Shown: in pieces, positions 9,371-17,005 of the stretch
Layout of the letters: each line of letters opens with the position of its first letter
Position numbering within the stretch: the first letter of the stretch is position 1
Source of the DNA: Polyangiaceae bacterium
GTDB taxonomy: Bacteria > Myxococcota_A > Polyangia > Polyangiales > Polyangiaceae
Direction: 5' to 3'
Assembly (NCBI GenBank): GCA_016712345.1
Contig: JADJRH010000001.1
Span: 3,968,001 to 4,032,000, forward strand
DNA length: 64,000 nt
Made by a program: the position numbers and the translations under genes
Notes under the pieces: model-generated
What the model saw: the letters and a program-made list of their open reading frames with translations, nothing else
What the model was told of the DNA's origin: nothing
The model's database searches: none

Positions 9371-10141
9371 ATGCCTCAGAATTCCAAGTCAAGAGTCAAG
9401 AGGCTTTTTCGTTCTGCCGGAAAAGTCGCTGCCGGCCTGTTCGCGCTTGCGCTGGTGCTTGCAATACTGGCCTACAAAAACGTGATTCCGGGTGGGCCTG
9501 AGCTGATGGAAACCATTGAGCACGGAAAAAACATCGTCCGTCGCCGATCGTTTGCGAACGAGGCCGCAGCTATCCCCAAAGGGGCCATTGTATTTGTGGG
9601 CTCATCGTCCGCGGCCGCGTTTCCAATAAATGTTTATTTTCCAAATAAGCCCGTTATCAACCGCGGTTTGAATGCTGAACTCGCAGAACACCTCAAGTTT
9701 CGAGTTCAATCTTCGCTGCCAGACGCAGAACCCGCGGGCATTGTTTTGTGGACTGGAATGAACGATCTCCGGGCCGATGCTCAGCCGCCCGAAGAAGTGG
9801 CATTGCGAGTGGAGCGGGTATTAGACAACATTTACGCCAAATTTCCGCGGGCAAATGTGGTGATTATTGATTTGCCACCCCAGGTGGACAGCGACCCTCA
9901 GAGTATTCTGCGCCTGCAAGACACCAATCAGCGACTTAAAGTTTTGGCGGAAAAGCGTGGTGCTGTTTTTCTCAATACAGATCGACCGCCGATTACAAAT
10001 TCGTCTGGGCAATTATCGGCTGTGATGGCTCGTCCGGATCGCAAACATTATAACTTTGCGGCGTACGGGCTTTTGGCAAAGTGGCTTATTGAAGACGGCG
10101 GCGCTGTTGGAAAAGCATTGGCGCCGGCTTCAAGTCAATAA
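9371..10141 (+). CDS. Membrane-anchored SGNH/GDSL hydrolase
   Basis: One N-terminal membrane segment (about residues 18-35) is followed by a cell-envelope domain. Block I is GSSS at residues 77-80, block II is NRGLN near 97-101, block III is GMND at 129-132 and the catalytic D-x2-H is DRKH at 223-226. The order and spacing fit an SGNH esterase or acyl-hydrolase, probably acting on a lipid or acylated polysaccharide at the cell surface. The Ser of block I sits in GSSS rather than the usual GDS. No operon partner is close on the same strand. Confidence 0.85.
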   Translation: MPQNSKSRVKRLFRSAGKVAAGLFALALVLAILAYKNVIPGGPELMETIEHGKNIVRRRSFANEAAAIPKGAIVFVGSSSAAAFPINVYFPNKPVINRGLNAELAEHLKFRVQSSLPDAEPAGIVLWTGMNDLRADAQPPEEVALRVERVLDNIYAKFPRANVVIIDLPPQVDSDPQSILRLQDTNQRLKVLAEKRGAVFLNTDRPPITNSSGQLSAVMARPDRKHYNFAAYGLLAKWLIEDGGAVGKALAPASSQ

Positions 10142-10168
10142 GATGATGTTGCGAAGATGATGTTGCGC
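10142..10168. repeat. Short tandem duplication
   Basis: Two copies of a 14-bp unit (AAGATGATGTTGCG) begin at the stop codon of the SGNH gene. The rest of the gap to 10361 contains no recognisable gene or terminator. Confidence 0.6.
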
Positions 10169-10360
10169 GGTTTGACCATTACAAGAAAAGAATAAGTAAG
10201 CTAAGAAAGTTTTATTGATTTTCGTGCGAAGCCAACTTTTTTAAAGAGCCAACCACGGCATCACTACTCATCGGCTACGCAACGAAAAAACGGTAATGGT
10301 CAGAGTGCTGCTGCGCGCCCCGAATCGTCGGTTGTCGTCCTCAAAATAGCCTATCTCCTT

Positions 10361-10972
10361 CTAGCTTCGGGGCGCTCGCGACGCACTTTGACCACTGCAA
10401 AAAACTGCTCGAATGGCCGCGAATTCTCCCGAATTGGGCCTTTTTTCGATTGCATTTGCGGTTGCAGATCGCGCGGCCGGCATTTCACCCGAGCGAGCCT
10501 TTACAGGGCCGGGTTTGGAAGACGGCGGCACGCTGGATCGAACGGATTGAGGAGGCGCCGATCGTCTGGAAAAAGGCGCTTCTTCGATAGCGTCATTCAC
10601 AATTGAATAACGCCCAGCCGCCTCGCGCCGCTCCGGGTGTTGATAACCCCCGCCGATTGCAGCAGCGAGCATCGCTTCAATTTCTCGGACACTCACATGC
10701 GAGTCGACTGTAAAAAGGGCACCTCGACAATCCCTCACGAGAGTGCCCAACTCGGCACCCGCATGATCAAACTCGCTTGTTGGAATGATCACGGCAATTG
10801 GACGGCGCCGCGCTATTTCACCCGCAGCGCTTGTTAAGTCGCACATTTTCATGGCGAGTCCGGTTGTTTTACACGCGTGCAAACACCTAAGTAAGAGGGC
10901 CTCACCGGCCCCAATAACGAGCAGTGTAGGGATATACAACTGCTCCGAAGTTGTCCTGCCGTCTTTGTTCAT
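10361..10972 (-). CDS. Hypothetical protein with receiver-like N-terminus
   Basis: The first 120 residues look like a response-regulator-type alpha/beta fold (TLLVIGAGEALLL, a central RRPIAVIIPTSEFDHA strand). The acidic pair and phospho-acceptor Asp of a true receiver are not clear. The remaining 80 residues are Ser/Pro/Arg-rich and probably disordered. It may be a pseudo-receiver in a signalling protein, but this rests on shape only. There is no DNA-binding domain. It is isolated on the minus strand. Confidence 0.6.
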   Translation of the reverse strand: MNKDGRTTSEQLYIPTLLVIGAGEALLLRCLHACKTTGLAMKMCDLTSAAGEIARRRPIAVIIPTSEFDHAGAELGTLVRDCRGALFTVDSHVSVREIEAMLAAAIGGGYQHPERREAAGRYSIVNDAIEEAPFSRRSAPPQSVRSSVPPSSKPGPVKARSGEMPAARSATANAIEKRPNSGEFAAIRAVFCSGQSASRAPRS

Positions 10973-11105
10973 GGCGGTTTGGAATTGCTACCATGACGCT
11001 GAACAGATGAACAGCAAAATCGACATGGCCAAATAGGCCTCTCATTTGCCGCACTTCGCCAGGATCTACGCCGCTTTGAGCGTCGCTCAAAGAAAAATAA
11101 GATGT

Positions 11106-11132
11106 GGGGATGACATTGTTTGTCCTATCCCC
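11106..11132 (-). terminator. Candidate Rho-independent terminator after Nif3
   Basis: On the minus strand, downstream of the Nif3 stop, GGGGAT...ATCCCC forms a stem with an inner GACA/TGTC pairing. It is followed by a T-rich run (TTATTTTTC). The structure is imperfect because of a bulge. Confidence 0.55.
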
Positions 11133-11146
11133 GGGCGCTGCACCAC

Positions 11147-12238
11147 CTACACCACCTGGTAGGGATCGCGGTCTTCGGTGCTCACTGAAACGCGCACATT
11201 GGGTGCCATCGTTTTCAGCTTTTCGGCAACGCGTTGCAGCGTGGCGCGTTCACTGTTGGAGTGCAGTGCGCAGATCACTGTCATGCCGGCCGCCGCAGCC
11301 CGCAACGCATCGTGATGAGGCAATTCACCGGTGATAAAGAGTTGGGCCTTTTGGGCGAGCGCGTCGTTTAATAAGCCTCTTCCAGCACCGGCGCACATGG
11401 CAATGCGAGTGACGGAGTTTTCGATATCGCCGGCAACCAGCAGCGCAGATACCGACAAGCCCTTTTTTAACCGTTCAATGATGTTTGTAATGGCTACAGG
11501 CTTGGCGTACTCACCGACTCTGCCAATTCCCACGTGGGAGGCAAGCGGCACCAGGCGTAACAGGTCAAACGCGGGTTCTTCATACGGGTGGGCCGCCAAC
11601 AGGGCTTTGATAACAGCGTCTTTTCTTTCGTGCAAAACAAGGGTTTCAAATCGCACTTCATTCACTTTTTCGAGTTGTCCCGGCGCTCCAATCACCGGGT
11701 TTGATCCTTCTCCACCGCGGAAGGTGCCTGTTCCAACCTGTTGAAATGAACATTCGGTGTAATTGCCTATGTTGCCGCCGCCCGCCTCAAACACGGCTTT
11801 TGCAACGTTCTCCACATTGGATTCAGGCACAAATGTCACGAGCTTAAAAGCCGAGTCTTTCCCGTCAATGCGTTTAAGCGGTCTGCGAGCACCCAAACCG
11901 GCAACATCGGCGAGCAGATCATTGGTGCCTCCCTCGGCCACATCCAATGCGGTGTGGGGACTATAAAGGGCCATGTTTTGCCGAATGGCTTGATAAACAA
12001 GCGAGCCCGCGCGAACGTTTTTAATGCCTTCGAACAGGGGCGGGTGATAGGCAAATATCAAGTTCGCCCCGACACTCGCGGCTTCGTTCAATACGGAGCG
12101 TGTGCAGTCGATGGTGAGCAGAATATGATCAATGGCCGATTCAGGGTCACCGGCGATCAAGCCGACATTATCCCAGGACTCCGCGTAACGGAGGGGCGCA
12201 ATTCGCTCAAAAACGGGGAGGAGGTCGGCCAAACGCAT
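11147..12238 (-). CDS. Nif3-like dinuclear metal-centre protein (long form)
   Basis: This is a long-form NIF3/YbgI family protein. The first half has ESWDNVGLIAG, the metal-binding YHPPLFE with the preceding ANLIF, and SPHTALD. A PII-like insert follows in the middle (about residues 135-235), with AVFEAGGGNIGNYTECSF and HPYEEPAFDLL. The C-terminal half contains CAGAGRG and the metal site HHDAL plus a C-terminal His (ALHSNSER). Family members are hexamers with two metal ions. Their physiological role is unresolved; annotation as GTP cyclohydrolase is historical. The ATG at 12238 (MRLADLLP) matches the family start. Confidence 0.92.
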   Translation of the reverse strand: MRLADLLPVFERIAPLRYAESWDNVGLIAGDPESAIDHILLTIDCTRSVLNEAASVGANLIFAYHPPLFEGIKNVRAGSLVYQAIRQNMALYSPHTALDVAEGGTNDLLADVAGLGARRPLKRIDGKDSAFKLVTFVPESNVENVAKAVFEAGGGNIGNYTECSFQQVGTGTFRGGEGSNPVIGAPGQLEKVNEVRFETLVLHERKDAVIKALLAAHPYEEPAFDLLRLVPLASHVGIGRVGEYAKPVAITNIIERLKKGLSVSALLVAGDIENSVTRIAMCAGAGRGLLNDALAQKAQLFITGELPHHDALRAAAAGMTVICALHSNSERATLQRVAEKLKTMAPNVRVSVSTEDRDPYQVV

Positions 12239-12349
12239 GTGCAAACACGTGTCGCAGTTGCGACGGAATTGCAAGCGTCCAGACGGGATATGCGCGAGGC
12301 GCTTTTGCAAACGCCTCAAATTGTGGGGAAGCGACCTCTGGGCGGGACT

Positions 12350-12757
12350 TTATCCTGTTGTGCCGCCGGCACCTCCGCCGCCGGAGCCTCCGCCCCCACC
12401 TCCGTCCTGACCGTCACAGTTTTGGTCAATTCCGTCGCCGAGCGGATCATCTGCAAAGGGATGGATATTGGGATCGTTGTCGTTGCAATCACTCTCACAG
12501 TTGGCGTCATTGGTGAGGTAGAAACCGTCACCGTCTTTATCAACGCCGCCGTCGCATGTGTATGCAATGCCGTAACAGGCCATAAGCGTGATCGACATCA
12601 GCCCGCCTGTTGCCACGGTGGCCATTGCCCCCAAGAGGCCCTTACGGCTCTGTTTCTGGGGGGCCGGCGCCACAACAGAGTTGCCGCAGTGCGGGCAAGT
12701 GTCGGCGTCGTGCGGAACGAAACCCTGGCATGATCCACAATCGAGAAACTGTTCCAT
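12350..12757 (-). CDS. Zinc-ribbon protein with internal lipobox and calcium-binding-like loop
   Basis: The ATG at 12757 begins with a CxxC zinc ribbon (CGSC...CPHC, residues 8-27). A hydrophobic segment (AMATVATGGLMSITLMAC) follows near residues 45-62 and ends in a lipobox-like LMAC. The C-terminal part has an acidic DKDGDGF...DCNDNDPNIHP...DQNCDGQD motif, of the type used in calcium-binding MopE-like repeats, then a Gly-rich tail. The first part would be cytoplasmic and the last outside. It is unusual to see a zinc ribbon placed before a lipobox; an alternative is a plain transmembrane anchor. The divergent radical SAM gene starts 203 bp away. Confidence 0.75.
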   Translation of the reverse strand: MEQFLDCGSCQGFVPHDADTCPHCGNSVVAPAPQKQSRKGLLGAMATVATGGLMSITLMACYGIAYTCDGGVDKDGDGFYLTNDANCESDCNDNDPNIHPFADDPLGDGIDQNCDGQDGGGGGGSGGGGAGGTTG

Positions 12758-12960
12758 CTCTGACCTCGGTTGGTGGGGACAACTCGCGGTAAGCAACGCG
12801 CGCGCCCGAACAGTCAGGATACGAGCAAACACCGGCACTCTTCAAGGCCCGCGTTTCGCGGTGCGCGCGCTTTTGCTTGAGCTGCGTGAACGATGCGACG
12901 GCGGCTCTGACATGGTTGCCATAGCGCCGCAGAAATTTGAACGTGCACACTCGGTTAACA

Positions 12961-14229
12961 ATGGCTTATTGTGCTCCTGTGGACCGCCGACATCTTCAGG
13001 TTGCGCGCGACGACTATTACCCCGCATACGTTGTCTGGGAAATCACACTCAAGTGTGATCAGCCTTGCCGTCATTGCGGATCACGCGCGGGGGCGGCGCG
13101 CGAAACCGAACTGACAACCAAGCAGGCTCTCGGCGTTGTTGACCAACTCGCCTCCATGCGTGCCGGGGAAGTGGTGCTCATTGGCGGTGAAGCGTATTTG
13201 CACGAAGGCTTTTTGGACATTGTGAGAGCGCTCAAAAAGGCCGGAATTCGCCCGACAATGACAACCGGTGGGCGGGGGATTACACGGGATCTGGCCCGCG
13301 CAATGAAAGACGCCGGCATAGCCAGTGTGTCGGTGAGCATTGATGGTCTTGAAGAAGCCCACGACTTAATTCGCAAGGTGCCCGGCGGCTTTAAGAGCGC
13401 AATGGCGGCGCTCGATCACCTTCGAAAAGTGGGTATTGTGACCGCCTCAAACATCAATATCAATCGAGCCAACATGGCCGATTTAGAGCCGCTTTATGAG
13501 CTGCTCCGTAAAAAGGGTATTCGAGGTTGGCAAGTACAAATCACCTCCGCATTGGGGAGAGCCGCCGACCGACCTGAAATGTTATTGCAACCGTACGATC
13601 TGCTCAATGTGTTGCCCCGCATTGCCAAACTGAAAGAGCGCGCTTTCGCCGACAAAATCACCGTGATGCCGGGCAACAACCTCGGTTATTTCGGCCCTGA
13701 AGAAGCGCTGTTGCGTTCGGCCGAAAAAGGGGCGCGCGACCATTGGCAAGGTTGTCAAGCGGGCAAATTGGTAATGGGTATTGAGTCGGACGGCGCCGTG
13801 AAGGGATGTCCGTCGCTTCAAACATACGCCTATGTGGGTGGCAATCTGCGTGAAAAGTCGCTCAAAGAAATCTGGAATTCGTCGGATAAAATAGGCTTTA
13901 CGCGCAATCGAACAAAAGACGCTTTGTGGGGCTTTTGTGCAACCTGCCCATTTGCTTCCGTGTGTCTCGGTGGCTGTTCATTCACCGCTCATGCGCTATT
14001 TGGCAAACCCGGCAATAACCCTTATTGCCATTATCGAGCGCGCACTTTGGCGGCGCAGGGAAAACGAGAGAGGCTTGTTCCCACGACTCCGGCCGGCGGC
14101 GATCCCTTTGACAACGGCTTGTTTGACATTGTGCTTGAAGACCTGAACACGCCTGAACCTGTGGCCAAAAAGCCACCTTCAGAATTGGTAAAGCTCACCC
14201 GAAAACCCGTCCGCAGCAACGCAACCTAA
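12961..14229 (+). CDS. Radical SAM/SPASM protein
   Basis: The protein is a radical SAM enzyme with the cluster motif C-x3-C-x2-C at residues 32, 36 and 39 (KCDQPCRHC). A GGE-type motif (LIGGEAYLH) and SVSIDGLE follow. The C-terminal SPASM part has CQAGKLVMGIESDGAVKGCPS with later CATCPFASVCLGGC for auxiliary clusters. SPASM enzymes modify peptides or carry out cofactor maturation (PqqE and NirJ relatives), but no substrate peptide is visible next to it. I use the ATG at 12961; a TTG 24 bp upstream is possible. The next gene, 20 bp downstream, encodes a small Cys-cluster protein and is probably co-transcribed. Confidence 0.9.
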   Translation: MAYCAPVDRRHLQVARDDYYPAYVVWEITLKCDQPCRHCGSRAGAARETELTTKQALGVVDQLASMRAGEVVLIGGEAYLHEGFLDIVRALKKAGIRPTMTTGGRGITRDLARAMKDAGIASVSVSIDGLEEAHDLIRKVPGGFKSAMAALDHLRKVGIVTASNININRANMADLEPLYELLRKKGIRGWQVQITSALGRAADRPEMLLQPYDLLNVLPRIAKLKERAFADKITVMPGNNLGYFGPEEALLRSAEKGARDHWQGCQAGKLVMGIESDGAVKGCPSLQTYAYVGGNLREKSLKEIWNSSDKIGFTRNRTKDALWGFCATCPFASVCLGGCSFTAHALFGKPGNNPYCHYRARTLAAQGKRERLVPTTPAGGDPFDNGLFDIVLEDLNTPEPVAKKPPSELVKLTRKPVRSNAT

Positions 14230-14248
14230 AAGAAGCGATAGCAGCCAC

Positions 14249-14584
14249 ATGGACAATGAAGAGTATGACTGTCTCAGCTGCGGAGCCTGTTGCCGCGATG
14301 TTGCGGACGGAACAGCACTCGTGTCAGAAGACGACCTTGTGCGGTGGAAGCGCGAGAAAGCCGATCACATACTTGCCGCCCTCGTTCCAGGCCATTTCTC
14401 GCAAATGGGCTTTGGAACACACGACAATGGTACATGCCTGTTCTTAGGCACTGAAACCAACCCCAACGCGTGTCAGATTTACGAAACGCGAGGATGGGCT
14501 TGCCACGCTCTCGTGCCGGGTAGCAGTCAGTGTCAAACGTATCGCAAACTCTACTTTACAAAACTGGAACAAAAGCCGAAGTAG
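14249..14584 (+). CDS. YkgJ-type Cys-cluster protein
   Basis: This 111-residue protein has the pattern C-x2-C-G-x-C-C at the N-terminus (CLSCGACC), a C-x-F/L segment in the middle (TCLFL), and C-x-I-Y-x6-C near residue 85 (CQIYETRGWAC). These are the hallmarks of the zinc/iron-chelating YkgJ family. It follows a radical SAM gene by 20 bp, so a shared transcript is likely. A role in iron-sulfur or metal handling for that enzyme is possible but only inferred. Confidence 0.85.
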   Translation: MDNEEYDCLSCGACCRDVADGTALVSEDDLVRWKREKADHILAALVPGHFSQMGFGTHDNGTCLFLGTETNPNACQIYETRGWACHALVPGSSQCQTYRKLYFTKLEQKPK

Positions 14585-14595
14585 ACTCCCCCCTC

Positions 14596-15375
14596 TTGGA
14601 TCGCATTTCCATCTCCCTTTTTTTTGATCCGCTGCTCGATCTTTTGATCGTCTTGGCAGTTGCGCTCCTTCTAATTGGCAGGCGGCGACGCGCAATTCCT
14701 GTTCGATCCAAGCCGCGATGGGGGCTTCGGTTGGCTTGGCTTGTTTGGATTTTTTTGTGGTTGGCAGCCACGCCGCGCATCACGTTCGGCGTTTTGGGAA
14801 TCATGGAAACGCCGCCGGCAGACGTGAAATCCGCCCTCGGTGATACGCCTGAAGATCGCTCCGCGATGATCGTTTTAACGGGGGGAACGATGTCGCCGCG
14901 CCCTCAGATTTGGCGCGCGGAAATGCTCGCCGGCTCGTCTTTGCCACGCGCCGTTGGGGCCGCGCGTGTGTACCTTGAGCGGCCGGTGGGGCATGTGATT
15001 GTGAGCGGTCGCGCGGAGCCGTGGGGTTTTCCCGACGATACGGCGCAGGCAATGGCCGATGTGATGGTGGCGTTTGGTGTACCCAAGGAGCGAATTTTAA
15101 TTGAGCCCTTGGCTCAGAATACGCGACAAAATGCGGTTTTTTCTACCATGATGGTGCGGGCTCTCGGCGCTGAAAAAACAGTGCTTGTCACGAGCGCACT
15201 GCACATGGACCGCGCAGTCTACGAACACGAACGAGCCGGTTTAAAGGTGATCGCCGCCCCGGTTGACCATCGGTATGAACCGCCCGAGGGCATTGCGCCG
15301 TACGTGCCGAGCGTGGTTTCGCTCCAGCGAACTCACCAAATTGTGCACGAACTTCTTGGCAGATATCGGCCGTAA
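14596..15375 (+). CDS. YdcF/DUF218-like membrane protein
   Basis: Two hydrophobic segments at the N-terminus precede a DUF218 fold. Signature elements are AMIVLTGG, VGHVIVSGRAE, GVPKERILIEPLAQNTRQNA and VLVTSALHMDRA. The related ElyC protein takes part in envelope biogenesis and polyprenyl-lipid handling. The start is uncertain. The TTG at 14596 begins just after the preceding stop, and the only longer option overlaps the YkgJ gene. Neither has a clear ribosome-binding site. Confidence 0.82.
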   Translation: MDRISISLFFDPLLDLLIVLAVALLLIGRRRRAIPVRSKPRWGLRLAWLVWIFLWLAATPRITFGVLGIMETPPADVKSALGDTPEDRSAMIVLTGGTMSPRPQIWRAEMLAGSSLPRAVGAARVYLERPVGHVIVSGRAEPWGFPDDTAQAMADVMVAFGVPKERILIEPLAQNTRQNAVFSTMMVRALGAEKTVLVTSALHMDRAVYEHERAGLKVIAAPVDHRYEPPEGIAPYVPSVVSLQRTHQIVHELLGRYRP

Positions 15376-15402
15376 AACCGGCTTCACAACAAACGGGTAG
15401 AA

Positions 15403-16461
15403 TTGGGCTTGATTCAGCGCGCCGCCGCCAATAAGCCGCCGCCCGTGGTAAACGCAAAAAAGGCATCTTCCATTTTGGTGGGTGACATCGGTGGTACCAA
15501 CACGCGGCTGCGTTTGGCCGACCCAACGGGGAAACGGGTGCTTGTTGAGGCTGTGTACCCAAGCCGGGAGTTTGACAGCTTTGAAGATGTGGCGCGTCCT
15601 TTTCTCGCCAGTGCCGACGCACCTCATCCAAAAGCGGCGGTGGTAGGCATTGCCGGTCCGGTTACCAACGGCGTTGCCAAGGTGACCAATCTACCCTGGG
15701 TGCTCGACGAAAAGGCGCTGGCAAAACACCTCAAGATTGACCGGTTCATTCTCAAAAATGACCTGGTTGTCGTGGCCAAAGGATGTCTTGCCTCCAAACC
15801 TGAATCGCTGGATCTCCTCACCGAAAAAGGCCCTTCTCCAAAGGGGAAAAACTGCGCGGTGATTGCGGCGGGAACAGGTTTGGGAGAGGCCAAGTTGTTG
15901 TGGGACGGTGAAAAACACCTCGCCTTTGCCACGGAAGGCGGTCACGGCGACTTTGCCCCTCAATCACCGCTTGAAATTGAGCTTTGGCACTTCTTGAAAG
16001 GCCGTTATCCCGATCACGTGAGTTATGAACGTGTCATTTCGGGCGACGGACTTGGTGCCTTGTACGACTTTTTTGCTTCGCGCGGAGGAAGGGAACCGCA
16101 GAGTGTAAAAAAGAAACTTATGGAAGGTGATCGCAATGCCGCTATTGCAGAATTGGGTCTGACGCATGCCCATCGGCCCGCCTCGCGCGCGGTAGACCTG
16201 TTTGTGGCACTCTACGGTGCTGAAGCGGGCAACATGGCATTGCGTGAACTGGCGTTGGGTGGTGTGTACCTCGCAGGCAACATAGCAAAGCGCATTGTCA
16301 TGGCCCGCAAAGAGATCTTTATGGAGGCCTTTCTGCGTAAGGGGCGTTTCGCCTCGCTCCTTCGGCAAGTTCCCGTGGCTGTGGTGAATGACTCGTTTGT
16401 GGGAGTGCGCGGCGCGCTCGCTTTTGCCAAAGACTTTATCGTTTCGCGCAAAAAAGCATAA
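15403..16461 (+). CDS. glk: Glucokinase
   Basis: The protein is a bacterial Glk-type glucokinase. It shows LVGDIGGTNTRL (phosphate-1), AGPVTNG, the substrate/catalytic LKNDLVVVA, the adenosine-site AAGTGLGEA, and TEGGHGDFAP. It phosphorylates glucose at C6 with ATP in the cytoplasm. The family is normally about 320 residues, which fits after removal of about 20 uncertain residues at the N-terminus. The start is a TTG at 15403, which lies 28 bp after the YdcF stop; a GTG at 15445 is an alternative just before the conserved core. Confidence 0.92.
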   Translation: MGLIQRAAANKPPPVVNAKKASSILVGDIGGTNTRLRLADPTGKRVLVEAVYPSREFDSFEDVARPFLASADAPHPKAAVVGIAGPVTNGVAKVTNLPWVLDEKALAKHLKIDRFILKNDLVVVAKGCLASKPESLDLLTEKGPSPKGKNCAVIAAGTGLGEAKLLWDGEKHLAFATEGGHGDFAPQSPLEIELWHFLKGRYPDHVSYERVISGDGLGALYDFFASRGGREPQSVKKKLMEGDRNAAIAELGLTHAHRPASRAVDLFVALYGAEAGNMALRELALGGVYLAGNIAKRIVMARKEIFMEAFLRKGRFASLLRQVPVAVVNDSFVGVRGALAFAKDFIVSRKKA

Positions 16462-16548
16462 GCTTTCGTTCTTGCGTGTTTCCCTCGTAGAAGTTCTACC
16501 GTCCACAGGGTGTACCGGTCAAAAGCATCGGTGCATGAGGAGGTCTTT

Positions 16549-16986
16549 ATGGCCGCGTTTTCAGACAATCCCGCGCTGAAGCTTTATGCATTGGTTGCCG
16601 CAATTTCATCGCTTCACTTAATTCTACTCGCGCTCTGGACAGGAACGGTGCGTGTACGCGCCAAGCAGTGGGTTAACCCGGAAGACGCGGCGCTCAACAA
16701 AGGTGAGCAAAAGGATCAAGATCATCCCGACGTTCAACGGGTGAAACGAGCGCACCAAAACGCTCTCGAAAACGCGATTCCGTTTTTTGCACTGGGTCTG
16801 CTCTACGCTCTTTCGGGAGCGAGCAAAACAGGCGCTCAGGCGTACTTTTTTACATTTCTCGGCGCGCGCCTACTGCACACGGTGTTTTATTTGTGGGGCC
16901 GTCAGCCGTTTAGAACGCTCATGTTTGCCGTGGGCGTTTTTGCGATGATTGGTATGGCCGTGCAGGTCATTCGCGTCGCAATCTAA
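16549..16986 (+). CDS. MAPEG-family membrane protein
   Basis: The ATG at 16549 has GAGGAGG eight bases upstream. The protein has four hydrophobic helices and the motif RVKRAHQNALENAIPFF in the loop between helix one and two. This is the conserved R-x-x-R-A-H-x-N-x-x-E-N pattern of MAPEG proteins and is closest to MGST1, microsomal glutathione transferase. It would act in the inner membrane on lipid hydroperoxides or electrophiles with glutathione, although a bacterial role is not established. It is convergent with the IgGFc-like gene (20-bp gap). Confidence 0.88.
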   Translation: MAAFSDNPALKLYALVAAISSLHLILLALWTGTVRVRAKQWVNPEDAALNKGEQKDQDHPDVQRVKRAHQNALENAIPFFALGLLYALSGASKTGAQAYFFTFLGARLLHTVFYLWGRQPFRTLMFAVGVFAMIGMAVQVIRVAI

Positions 16987-17005
16987 CGCGCAACTCGCCG
17001 TGGCT

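Noticed and set aside
11074..11092. Hairpin CTTTGAGCG/CGCTCAAAG upstream of an A-rich run
   Set aside because: It could be a terminator only if a U tract followed on the transcribed strand; the A-rich side is the wrong one for the plus strand. Left as unexplained.
11954..12733. Plus-strand frame of 259 codons across Nif3 and the zinc-ribbon gene
   Set aside because: It overlaps two well supported minus-strand genes and has low-complexity content.
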